In this document: piece by piece, positions 55,742-62,849 of the stretch
Position numbering within the stretch: the first letter of the stretch is position 1
Layout: each line of letters begins with the position of its first letter
From: Paenibacillus sp. FSL H8-0332
Lineage (GTDB): Bacteria > Bacillota > Bacilli > Paenibacillales > Paenibacillaceae
Direction: 5' to 3'
Length of the DNA stretch: 64,000 nucleotides
Assembly (NCBI RefSeq): GCF_037963835.1
Contig: NZ_CP150145.1
Coordinates: 2,604,001 to 2,668,000 of the forward strand
The notes under the pieces: generated by a model
The model's database searches: none
What the model was told of the DNA's origin: nothing
What the model saw: only the letters and a program-made list of their open reading frames with translations
Position numbers and translations under genes: made by a program

Positions 55742-55803
55742 AGTCACATTGTTTTATTGGATGTAATTGTGCAAGCATACCATTTGTTAAAGGAGACTTC
55801 GAT

Positions 55804-56241
55804 ATGTCAGAAACTGTTACTCAATCCCTGCCTGAACAAGAAATACCTGAAGCAGCCCCTCCCAGAGAGGATGTGCTGAAAGAGCTTTTGAAGCCGGAGG
55901 TTCAGCAATCTCTGATTAATCTGGTCGAACAGCTGCCGCAGATCACAGAAATGGTTAGTATTTTGTCCAAATCACTAGAGTTTGTGCAGTCGGTTGCTAC
56001 GGATGAAGTACTCAAAAATGATACGGTCGGTGCGATCAAGGAAATGGCGGGTCCTGTGGTGGGCACTGCCAAGAATCTGGCGGCCACAGTCATTGAAGCG
56101 AAAGACCGCGCAGATGCAAGCAGCGAAACGATCAGCCTGTTCGGCATGATGAAGATGATCAAGGACCCGCAGGTACAGAAGGCTCTCCGGTTCATGAATG
56201 CCTATCTGCAAGTCAGCGGTGAACGTCAATCGGGTAAATAG
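55804..56241 (+). CDS. yjlC: DUF1641 protein (YjlC/YrhD type)
   Basis: A 145-residue protein with a Pro/Glu-rich start and the DUF1641 core (LLKPEVQQSLINLVEQLPQI, FGMMKMIKDPQVQKALRFMN). Its role is unknown, but in B. subtilis YjlC precedes NADH dehydrogenase Ndh, and DUF1641 proteins accompany other redox enzymes. AAAGGAGA precedes the ATG. The ndh gene follows after 36 nt. Confidence 0.85.
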   Translation: MSETVTQSLPEQEIPEAAPPREDVLKELLKPEVQQSLINLVEQLPQITEMVSILSKSLEFVQSVATDEVLKNDTVGAIKEMAGPVVGTAKNLAATVIEAKDRADASSETISLFGMMKMIKDPQVQKALRFMNAYLQVSGERQSGK

Positions 56242-56277
56242 CCCGTAATACTTAATTGTACGGATGGAGGAAATATC

Positions 56278-57456
56278 ATGTCAAAACATATAGTAATTCT
56301 AGGTGCAGGCTACGGCGGGCTGCTAAGTGCCTTAACCGTACGTAAATATATGAGCAAAGCGGAAGCCAAAATTACGGTAGTCAATCAGTATCCAACTCAC
56401 CAGATTATTACAGAATTGCACAGGCTTGCAGCGGGCAGTGCATCTGAACAGGCGGTTGCCATGCCGCTTGCGAAGCTGTTCACCGGTAAGGATATTGATC
56501 TGAAAATTGCCAAGGTCAATTCGTTCTCCGCTGAGAACAAGCAGGTTATTCTCTCGGACGGCGTCATGCTGACCTATGATGCTCTCGTTGTTGGACTGGG
56601 CAGTACCACCGCGTACTTTGGTATTCCGGGACTTGAAGAGTACAGCATGGTGCTGAAATCAGCAGCAGATGCGCTCCGGATTCGCCGGCACATTGAAGAC
56701 CGGATTCGTGACTACTCCAAAACACGAAACGCGGCAGATGCTACGATTCTGATCGGCGGCGGCGGACTGACCGGCGTAGAGCTGGTAGGCGAAATTGCCG
56801 ACATTCTGCCTAAGCTGACGAAGCAATATGGAGTGAATCCTGCTGAGATCAAGCTTTTGCTTGTTGAAGCGGGTCCGAAGATTCTCCCTGTCCTGCCGGA
56901 ACATCTGATTGAGCGTGCTACGGCCAGCCTGGAGAAGCGCGGGGTTCAGTTCCTGACTGGTCTTCCGGTTACGAAGGTAGCCGACAATACGATTGATCTG
57001 AAGGATGGGCAGCAGATTGTGGCGAACACCTTCGTCTGGACCGGCGGGGTGCAGGGCAATCCGCTGGTTGGTGAATCGGGTCTTGAAGTCAACCGCGGCC
57101 GGGCCACGGTAAATGAGTTCCTGCAGTCGACTTCACACGCAAATGTATTTGTAGCCGGGGATAGCGCCGTTGTTTTCGCGCCGGATGGCCGTCCTTATCC
57201 GCCAACGGCACAGATCGCCTGGCAGATGGGTGAGCTGATTGGCTACAATCTGTTCGCTTATCTTAATGATAAACCGCAGGAGACCTTCAGCCCGGTAAAT
57301 TCCGGTACACTCGCCAGCCTGGGACGCAAAGACGGAGTAGCCATTGTTGGCGGTAACTCCACTCCGCTGAAGGGGCTGCCGGCCACGCTGATGAAGGAAG
57401 CCAGCAATATCCGTTACTTGACTCATATCCATGGCTTGTTCAGCCTGGCCTATTAA
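56278..57456 (+). CDS. ndh: Type II NADH dehydrogenase
   Basis: A 392-residue peripheral flavoprotein that passes electrons from NADH to menaquinone without pumping protons. The FAD site is VILGAGYGGLLSALTV, the NADH site is LIGGGGLTGVELVGEIADIL, and VFVAGDSAVVF near residue 295 contacts FAD. TAQIAWQMGELIGYNL precedes the membrane-binding C-terminal part. It pairs with the DUF1641 gene as in B. subtilis yjlC-ndh. Confidence 0.92.
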   Translation: MSKHIVILGAGYGGLLSALTVRKYMSKAEAKITVVNQYPTHQIITELHRLAAGSASEQAVAMPLAKLFTGKDIDLKIAKVNSFSAENKQVILSDGVMLTYDALVVGLGSTTAYFGIPGLEEYSMVLKSAADALRIRRHIEDRIRDYSKTRNAADATILIGGGGLTGVELVGEIADILPKLTKQYGVNPAEIKLLLVEAGPKILPVLPEHLIERATASLEKRGVQFLTGLPVTKVADNTIDLKDGQQIVANTFVWTGGVQGNPLVGESGLEVNRGRATVNEFLQSTSHANVFVAGDSAVVFAPDGRPYPPTAQIAWQMGELIGYNLFAYLNDKPQETFSPVNSGTLASLGRKDGVAIVGGNSTPLKGLPATLMKEASNIRYLTHIHGLFSLAY

Positions 57457-57467
57457 TTTTTTATACT

Positions 57468-57512
57468 AAGATCCCCCTGGGGCTGTCATATGGCAGTCTT
57501 AGGGGGATTTCT
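57468..57512 (+). terminator. Terminator after ndh
   Basis: GATCCCCCTGGGGCTGTCA pairs imperfectly with TGGCAGTCTTAGGGGGATT; TTCTGATTTT follows. Confidence 0.7.
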
Positions 57513-57616
57513 GATTTTAGGAATAATTTTCAATGAAAACGTGTCCGCAGGAAAGTCTATTTGCTATAATGATCATGTTTACATACTACAAATGTGTTCA
57601 TAGGAGGATTTCAGGC

Positions 57617-58246
57617 ATGCCATTTCAAAAGAACGATATCATCCTGTTTCAGGGGGATAGTATCACAGATTGTGGACGCAATTACGCCGATGCCTCATCG
57701 CTGGGTGTAGGTTACGCGCTGATGGCTGGCGCCCGGCTTGGCCTTCAGTATGCGGAGAAGAATCTTACGTTCCTGAACCGCGGAATCAGCGGCAACCGGG
57801 CGGTCGATCTGCAGGAGCGCTGGGAGAGGGATTGTCTTGCGCTGAAGCCAACCTGGGTGTCTATTTATATTGGAATAAATGATACCTGGCGGTGGTATGA
57901 TTCCGGGCAGGAGACTACAGCGGCGGAATTCGAGTCGTCCTACCGGGATCTGATTGAACGTACCAAGCAGCATCTGGATGCCAAGCTGGTGCTGGTGGAG
58001 CCGTTCGTATTGCCGGTGCCGGAAGACCGCAAGGGCTGGCGTCAGGATTTGGACCCGAAAATTCATGTCGTGCGTGAGCTGGCCCGTGAATACGGCGCTG
58101 TGCTCGTGCCGCTGGATGGTCTGTTCGCAGCGGCATCTGTCAAGGCTGAACCTGCCTTCTGGGCGGGGGATGGCGTGCATCCTTCGCCTGCAGGACATGC
58201 CTTAATCGCCGATGCCTGGATGAAGGCCGTAGGTGCAATAAGCTAA
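57617..58246 (+). CDS. SGNH/GDSL-type esterase
   Basis: A 209-residue cytosolic hydrolase. Block I is ILFQGDSITDCGRN (nucleophile Ser), block II has the Gly in NRGISGNRAVDL, block III the Asn in IGINDTWRWY, and block V gives GDGVHPSPAGHAL (Asp and His). This is the branch that deacetylates oligosaccharides; no signal peptide. The ATG at 57617 is 8 nt from AGGAGG; the longer frame from 57533 has no site. Confidence 0.92.
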   Translation: MPFQKNDIILFQGDSITDCGRNYADASSLGVGYALMAGARLGLQYAEKNLTFLNRGISGNRAVDLQERWERDCLALKPTWVSIYIGINDTWRWYDSGQETTAAEFESSYRDLIERTKQHLDAKLVLVEPFVLPVPEDRKGWRQDLDPKIHVVRELAREYGAVLVPLDGLFAAASVKAEPAFWAGDGVHPSPAGHALIADAWMKAVGAIS

Positions 58247-58342
58247 GATATACGTTGATTTCACTCTGCGTAACAAGGCTGTTATACTTGTAGGATACAT
58301 ACTCAAGGTGAAGCTTTGATAACGAGAGGAATGTGAGCAGGG

Positions 58343-59089
58343 ATGACGAGCGAGACGCTCCAGGATATGCAAGGACTGAAGGCGGCGGGTGCAGTGGTGG
58401 GCCACACCATCGCGGAGATGAAGAAAAGTGTAGTTCCCGGAATGACGACTGCGGAGCTGGATGAAGTGGGGGCGAAGATTCTGAACCATTTTGGCGCAAA
58501 ATCTGCTCCAAAGGTAACCTACAACTTCCCTGGAACGACCTGTATCAGTGTCAATGAAGAAGTGGCGCATGGAATTCCGGGGCAACGTGTGATTCAGGCC
58601 GGAGATCTGATTAATATTGATGTCTCTGCCGAGCTGAACGGTTATTTTGGCGATGCCGGGGTATCGTTTCAACTGCCTCCATATAATGAGAAGCTGATCC
58701 ACCTCTGCCGGAGTACGGAAGAGACCATGATGAGCGTGATTAATCACCTCCGGGCAGGCATGAAGGTTAACGAGATCGGCCGGGTTATGGAGTCGGAAGC
58801 ACGGAAGCGCGGCTATAAAGTCGTGCGTAACCTGTGCAGCCACGGCATCGGCAAAGCGTTGCATGAGAAGCCGTTTGAGATTCTGCCCTTCTATAATCCG
58901 CGTGTAACGACGGTGCTGAAAGAAGGCCAGGTCATAACCATCGAGCCGTTTCTGTCCACAGGCACTGATTTTGTAGAGCAGCAGCCGGATGGCTGGACAC
59001 TCAGCGTTGCCGACAACAGCCGCGTAGCCCAGTTTGAGCATACGATTGTGGTCACCAAGGGCAAGCCGATTATTTTGACCAGTGCTTGA
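58343..59089 (+). CDS. map: Methionine aminopeptidase, type I
   Basis: A 248-residue di-metal enzyme that removes the initiator methionine. Metal ligands are Asp in INIDVSAELNGYFGD (two), His in LCSHGIGKALHEKP, and Glu in ITIEPFLSTG and FEHTIVVTKG. It is not next to secY/adk/infA as the essential copy usually is, so this is probably a second, accessory map. GAGGAATG lies upstream of the ATG. Confidence 0.94.
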   Translation: MTSETLQDMQGLKAAGAVVGHTIAEMKKSVVPGMTTAELDEVGAKILNHFGAKSAPKVTYNFPGTTCISVNEEVAHGIPGQRVIQAGDLINIDVSAELNGYFGDAGVSFQLPPYNEKLIHLCRSTEETMMSVINHLRAGMKVNEIGRVMESEARKRGYKVVRNLCSHGIGKALHEKPFEILPFYNPRVTTVLKEGQVITIEPFLSTGTDFVEQQPDGWTLSVADNSRVAQFEHTIVVTKGKPIILTSA

Positions 59090-59209
59090 AGATATATAGG
59101 AATATTTAACAGTTGTAATGTATGCATTACGCAAGAAACCCTCATACTAAAGATGATGTTATGATATGGAATGCAAGAATCTTTTTCCAAAATCGGAGGG
59201 TTTATTAAA

Positions 59210-59530
59210 GTGGATAATGTATCGCAAGTCAGTCAAGCCTTTATGACGTTTATGAAGGAAGCGCCGGAGCAGCAAAAGGCCCTTGGCGAAATTGTGAAGA
59301 AACTGGATGCCGCAAGCAGTCTGGATGCTAAAACCGAGGAGATTGCTTATATTTCCGTACTCGCGGCGGTTAGGCTGGAGAGTGGGCTGCCCTTTCATGT
59401 CAAGCATGCCAAAGCGCTCGGCGCAACCCGAGATGAGATCATCAGCGCAGTGCTGCTGCCCCTTCCGGCAGTAGGCAATGTGGTGATTCAGGCCCTGCCG
59501 GTGGCTTTGCAGGCGTATGACAGTGAATAG
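59210..59530 (+). CDS. Carboxymuconolactone-decarboxylase-family protein lacking catalytic cysteines
   Basis: A 106-residue AhpD/CMD-fold protein: KTEEIAYISVLAAVRLESGL then PFHVKHAKALGATRDEI. AhpD-type enzymes have C-x-x-C-x-x-x-H here; this protein has E-S-G-L-P-F-H, so a peroxidase-recycling role is unlikely. GTG at 59210 is 9 nt from GGAGGG; ATG at 59171 is upstream of that site. Confidence 0.85.
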   Translation: MDNVSQVSQAFMTFMKEAPEQQKALGEIVKKLDAASSLDAKTEEIAYISVLAAVRLESGLPFHVKHAKALGATRDEIISAVLLPLPAVGNVVIQALPVALQAYDSE

Positions 59531-59560
59531 CGGCTTGCTGTCAGTAAACTCCCCACGGGA

Positions 59561-59596
59561 TTGACAATTGCTCGAAATGTAACTATTATAGTTGCA
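59561..59596 (+). promoter_or_regulatory. Promoter and dyad operator of the Rrf2-type gene
   Basis: TTGACA (59561), a 17-bp spacer and TATTAT (59584) form a sigma-A promoter. TGTAACTATTATAGTTGCA (59578-59596) is an inverted repeat over the -10 box, placed for repression by the Rrf2 regulator encoded 42 nt downstream. Confidence 0.75.
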
Positions 59597-59637
59597 TCTG
59601 GCGGAAGTTTTCCGGCCAGTGTGAAGGAGTGATTGAC

Positions 59638-60060
59638 ATGAACATCAGCACGCGGTTTGCGGTGGCTATTCATATTCTAACCTTAATTGACAGCAATAAA
59701 GACGGCAAAAGCACCTCCGAATGGATCGCCGGCAGCGTGAATACAAATCCGGTGGTAATACGCCGCCTTACGGGTATGCTGAATAAAGCCGGACTGGTGG
59801 AGGTCCGTCCCGGTGTGGCCGGAGCGAAGCTTGCCCGCAGTGCAGCTGATATTACGCTGCTGCAGATTTATAAAGCGGTGAATGCGGTGGAAGAGGACTC
59901 TCTGTTTTCTGTCCATGAGCATCCGAACCCGGAGTGTCCGGTAGGCAAGAACATTGCAGGCGCTATTGTTCCAGTGTTCTCTCTTGCGCAGAAGGCGATG
60001 GAGAATGTACTGCAGGAGGTCACCCTGGATCAGATCGTACATCAGATTCCTGTGGCTTGA
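59638..60060 (+). CDS. Rrf2-family transcriptional regulator (YwnA-like)
   Basis: A 140-residue winged-HTH protein: ISTRFAVAIHILTLIDSNKD, VNTNPVVIRRLTGMLNKAGL and the wing VEVRPGVAGAKLARS. Only one cysteine (ECPVG) lies in the cluster region, so no iron-sulfur cluster is expected. It probably represses itself through the dyad at 59578-59596. AAGGAG precedes the ATG; GTG at 59629 is possible. Confidence 0.9.
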   Translation: MNISTRFAVAIHILTLIDSNKDGKSTSEWIAGSVNTNPVVIRRLTGMLNKAGLVEVRPGVAGAKLARSAADITLLQIYKAVNAVEEDSLFSVHEHPNPECPVGKNIAGAIVPVFSLAQKAMENVLQEVTLDQIVHQIPVA

Positions 60061-60084
60061 GAGAGGAATCTGATGTAAGTAAAT

Positions 60085-60138
60085 TTAAGGAAACCTTCAG
60101 CCCCGGTTTATGTTTTTTTAAGGTTCGGGGAGTATAGT
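60085..60138 (+). promoter_or_regulatory. PhoP-box-like promoter 1
   Basis: Four hexamers start at exact 11-bp steps: TTAAGG (60085), TTCAGC (60096), TTTATG (60107), TTAAGG (60118). TATAGT (60133) follows after 9 nt, and no good -35 exists. An OmpR-family activator such as PhoP (TTNACA-N5 repeats) is the obvious candidate. Confidence 0.65.
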
Positions 60139-60144
60139 GAAGTT

Positions 60145-60208
60145 CTCCACCCCCCAGTGGAACCATTTATGGAAGACCCCGCCGTGCCTCGGCAGGGTCT
60201 TTCTTTTT
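60145..60208 (+). ncRNA. Candidate small RNA 1, C-rich loop
   Basis: Predicted start about 7 nt after the -10. A 5-bp hairpin TCCAC-CCCCCA-GTGGA (60146-60161) exposes six pyrimidine-rich loop bases, mostly C. The terminator AGACCC-C-GCCG/CGGC-A-GGGTCT then runs into TTCTTTTT. No open frame with a ribosome site. C-rich loops of this kind pair with ribosome binding sites in known Gram-positive small RNAs. Confidence 0.5.
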
Positions 60209-60231
60209 GCTACTGGATATATTCAATCATT

Positions 60232-60285
60232 TTCATTAAACCTTTATGTGTTTTTCATCTGGCATTAAGCTTCGCTCAGTATAGT
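60232..60285 (+). promoter_or_regulatory. PhoP-box-like promoter 2
   Basis: Hexamers TTCATT (60232), TTTATG (60243), TTCATC (60254) and TTAAGC (60265), 11 bp apart, then TATAGT at 60280. Spacing is identical to promoter 1, and AGTATAGT and TTAAG-TTCG are shared. Confidence 0.65.
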
Positions 60286-60291
60286 AGACCC

Positions 60292-60347
60292 ATGACCCCC
60301 TTACAATAGACTTTGGCCCTGCCGGTTACCGGCGGGGCCACTTTTTT
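60292..60347 (+). ncRNA. Candidate small RNA 2, C-rich
   Basis: Predicted transcript of about 56 nt. An unpaired CCATGACCCCCTTACAA segment precedes terminator GGCCC-T-GCCGG-TTA-CCGGC-G-GGGCC with six T after AC. The terminator stem has the same two-part form as small RNA 1. A five-codon frame (ATG ACC CCC TTA CAA TAG) exists but has no ribosome site. Confidence 0.5.
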
Positions 60348-60360
60348 GAGTCGTAGCTGT

Positions 60361-60414
60361 TTGACACTAACTTTACACTTCAATCTCTTTGAATTAGACT
60401 GACACATATATGAT
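60361..60414 (+). promoter_or_regulatory. PhoP-box-like promoter 3, facing the HTH gene
   Basis: TTGACA (60361), TTTACA (60372), ATCTCT (60383) and TTAGAC (60394) at 11-bp steps, then TATGAT at 60409, again 48 bp from the first box. The third hexamer does not match. Confidence 0.55.
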
Positions 60415-60495
60415 AGGGACAACAGGGATAGCGATGCCACAATGGTTGGATTTATACTAAATAATTCTAAGCATACATATAAGGAGATGCTGTCC

Positions 60496-60891
60496 ATGAA
60501 GAATCAATACACCATCCTGGGAGCTGCCCTAATTTTGGGCTTGTGTCTGGTTGCCAGCAGCTTTGTAATCGGCGACCGGCTTAGAGCGGGTTATGAGCTA
60601 CAGCAGCAGACACCTACTGGAGCACAGAGTGGAACGCATTCTGAGGACCATCCGTTAATGACACTTGCAGAGACTGCGCAGTTCCTGCGTCTGAGTGAAG
60701 ATCAGGTGAAGAATATTATGAAGGCGGAGAATGCAATGTTGCGTAATGACGGACCTTTCGAGGGGGCGAAGCTCCCTTATCTCAGAATAGACAACAAGTT
60801 CCTGTTCAATAAGCAGCAGTTGACGGTCTGGATTCTGGCGGCTTCGCAGGAGCACAGGGTATATCTGGGGGAGAAGCTAGCTGGTAAATAA
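60496..60891 (+). CDS. Membrane-anchored protein with excisionase-like HTH
   Basis: A 131-residue protein. An N-terminal membrane helix (TILGAALILGLCLVASSFVI) and a polar Gln/Thr/Ser/His linker lead to an excisionase/MerR-like winged helix at about 58-115: LMTLAETAQFLRLSEDQVKN, then LPYLRIDNKFLFNKQQLTVW. A DNA-binding-type fold tied to the membrane would be unusual, and if the helix is an anchor with external tail the domain may bind something other than DNA. AAGGAG lies 10 nt before the ATG. It is served by promoter 3. Confidence 0.75.
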   Translation: MKNQYTILGAALILGLCLVASSFVIGDRLRAGYELQQQTPTGAQSGTHSEDHPLMTLAETAQFLRLSEDQVKNIMKAENAMLRNDGPFEGAKLPYLRIDNKFLFNKQQLTVWILAASQEHRVYLGEKLAGK

Positions 60892-60921
60892 GGATCGAAA
60901 TAGAGTGGAGGGGACGGCAGA

Positions 60922-61587
60922 ATGAAGTTTTTTACTATACCCTGGTATGAAGAAATGCAGGTGCGCGGGTTCATGGTCTTCCCGGAGACAGAGCAGGACT
61001 GGCTGGAAGATGTGGCCTGGCATGTGGCAGAAGGGATCAGCTATGAGGAGCGGGCCAAGGATTTTCTGGAACATATGAAAAAAGATCTGCTGAAATACCT
61101 ACCCGGGTACTTCCACGCTTCGATACATGACGGAACCATAAATTCCACCTATCCTGCGTCTGAGTTCAAGGAACGGGCGTTACAGTGGAGTAGGGAGTAT
61201 GACGAACGGCTGCAAGCAAATTTCAGAGAATACCGCAAAGGCTATGAAGCTATTAAGGATAAACTCCCTGCCAATGCCGTACAACTAGTAGAGAATAATC
61301 TGCATGATGCCAGAGTAATCTCCTATACCATGCCTTCAGAAGGTGTATTGGAGATGATTCTGGACTGCGGCGGGGCGATGCATTACCAGTGTGAGATTAA
61401 GCTAACGTTCAGCGGTGTGAGCGGACTGTGCTTGCCGGAACCGCTGGAGAAGAAATATTGGCTGTATGACGAGATCTATGCCGTGGAGCAGGGATTCGAG
61501 CTACGGGTTCTGATGGGTTCCCCGCCGAGTGAACTAAGAATTACAGCACAGAATGTATCGGTAGAAATCCTTGGTGAACCTAAATAA
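60922..61587 (+). CDS. DUF4085-family protein
   Basis: A 221-residue cytosolic protein. The start MKFFTIPWYEEMQVRGFMVF fits DUF4085, and LVENNLHDARVISYTMPSEG leads into a C-terminal beta domain found in bacilli proteins that measure or bind unknown ligands. GGAGGGGA precedes the ATG, and the gap to the HTH gene is 30 nt, so it is probably co-transcribed with it. Confidence 0.8.
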   Translation: MKFFTIPWYEEMQVRGFMVFPETEQDWLEDVAWHVAEGISYEERAKDFLEHMKKDLLKYLPGYFHASIHDGTINSTYPASEFKERALQWSREYDERLQANFREYRKGYEAIKDKLPANAVQLVENNLHDARVISYTMPSEGVLEMILDCGGAMHYQCEIKLTFSGVSGLCLPEPLEKKYWLYDEIYAVEQGFELRVLMGSPPSELRITAQNVSVEILGEPK

Positions 61588-61601
61588 CAGAATGACTGCT
61601 T

Positions 61602-61634
61602 CGGAGTCTGGCCTGGTGGCTGGGCTTTTTTGTT
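61602..61634 (+). terminator. Probable terminator after DUF4085 gene
   Basis: A weak GCC-TGGT-GGC-type stem before TTTTTTG; 33 nt downstream of the stop. Confidence 0.45.
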
Positions 61635-61660
61635 GGTCATGATGTGTATTGTAAAAGTAA

Positions 61661-61695
61661 TTGACAAACATATAGATCGCAACTATACTTAAGTA
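61661..61695 (+). promoter_or_regulatory. Promoter and palindrome of the CatE-like gene
   Basis: TTGACA (61661), a 17-bp spacer and TATACT (61684) form a strong promoter. TACTTAAGTA (61686-61695) is a perfect palindrome over the -10 edge, the kind of site used by DUF24/MarR regulators of quinone response. Confidence 0.65.
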
Positions 61696-61800
61696 AGTTA
61701 ATGTGTAACAGAAATTGAAATTACCTTTACATGGACATGACAGGAACAGTCAACACTAACCGTTATTATGTGGATTATATTCATTTCAGGAGGGATACCT

Positions 61801-62667
61801 ATGACAGCAACAGCTATATTACCGCAACAACTGGAAATTGGACTTGTACAGATCCGTGTAAGTCATTTGGAGCGCTCGCTCAGCTTTTATCAGAATGTGA
61901 TCGGACTGAAGGTTCTGCGGCAGCAAGGGCGCGTGGTAGAGCTGACGGCGGATGGCCAGCAGGTGCTGCTTGTTCTGCGGGAGATTGAGCAGGCTCAGGT
62001 GCTGCGCCGGAACTCGGTGGCCGGATTGTACCATTTTGCAATTCTGCTGCCGGACCGGCCCTCTCTGGGACTGGTGCTGCGCAATCTGATCGACTCCGGG
62101 ATATCGGTGGGCCAGGGGGATCATCTGGTCAGTGAAGCTCTGTACATTGAGGACCCTGATCATAACGGAATCGAGCTGTACCGCGACCGGCCCCGTGACA
62201 CCTGGAAGTACGAAGCAACAGGTAATGTGGTCATGACTACCGATCCGGTGGATGTGGACGGTCTGCTGGCTGCATCGGAAGGCCTGAGCTGGACCGGGCT
62301 GCCTGCCGGCACTGTAATGGGTCATGTTCACTTCCATGTCGGCGATCTGGCAGAGGCCAAGAAATTCTATGTGGATGCCCTTGGATTCACGGTGACCGCC
62401 CATTACGGCGATGCGGCCATGTTCATCTCGGCTGGAGGCTATCATCATCATATGGGGCTGAATACCTGGGCTGGCAAGGGTGCTCCGGCGGCTCCTGCGA
62501 ATGCGGCGGGCATCGATTATTTTACACTATTGCTCCCTGACATTCAGGAAGTGCATGAAGTGGCTGAACGTGTGAAGCGTGCCGGATACCGTGTGGAAGA
62601 AGAAGGCGGGATCATCACTCTAAGGGACCCGTGGAATATAGGCATACAACTGCTAGTGAAACGCTAA
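61801..62667 (+). CDS. CatE-like two-domain VOC protein (catechol-2,3-dioxygenase type)
   Basis: A 288-residue vicinal-oxygen-chelate protein with two modules (about 10-135 and 165-288). The C-terminal module has GHVHFHVGDLAEAKKFYVDA and GGYHHHMGLNTW, which carry the two histidine ligands. The usual closing Glu appears as Gln (NIGIQLLV), while module 1 keeps NGIELYRDRP. Iron binding and ring cleavage are therefore in doubt, though CatE-like proteins are conserved in bacilli. The ATG at 61801 is 7 nt from AGGAGG. Confidence 0.88.
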   Translation: MTATAILPQQLEIGLVQIRVSHLERSLSFYQNVIGLKVLRQQGRVVELTADGQQVLLVLREIEQAQVLRRNSVAGLYHFAILLPDRPSLGLVLRNLIDSGISVGQGDHLVSEALYIEDPDHNGIELYRDRPRDTWKYEATGNVVMTTDPVDVDGLLAASEGLSWTGLPAGTVMGHVHFHVGDLAEAKKFYVDALGFTVTAHYGDAAMFISAGGYHHHMGLNTWAGKGAPAAPANAAGIDYFTLLLPDIQEVHEVAERVKRAGYRVEEEGGIITLRDPWNIGIQLLVKR

Positions 62668-62740
62668 AATAACAGGGCGGACAGCATCACGTTACAATAT
62701 TTACTACTAGACCAGCGGCAGAAGCCGTGAATGATAAGAC

Positions 62741-62791
62741 AACGGAAGGTACGGCGGAGAATTGTAATTTCCGCGGTGCCTTCCGTTTGTT
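62741..62791 (+). terminator. Terminator after CatE-like gene
   Basis: AACGGAAGGTACGGCGGA pairs imperfectly with TTTCCGCGGTGCCTTCCGTTT. Confidence 0.7.
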
Positions 62792-62849
62792 GACGTTAGC
62801 CGGGTCAATGCAATATTATAATTGATTATCAGACGGGGAGATGATGGGC

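Noticed and set aside
60300..60317. Five-codon frame in small RNA 2
   Set aside because: No ribosome binding site; not supported as a gene.
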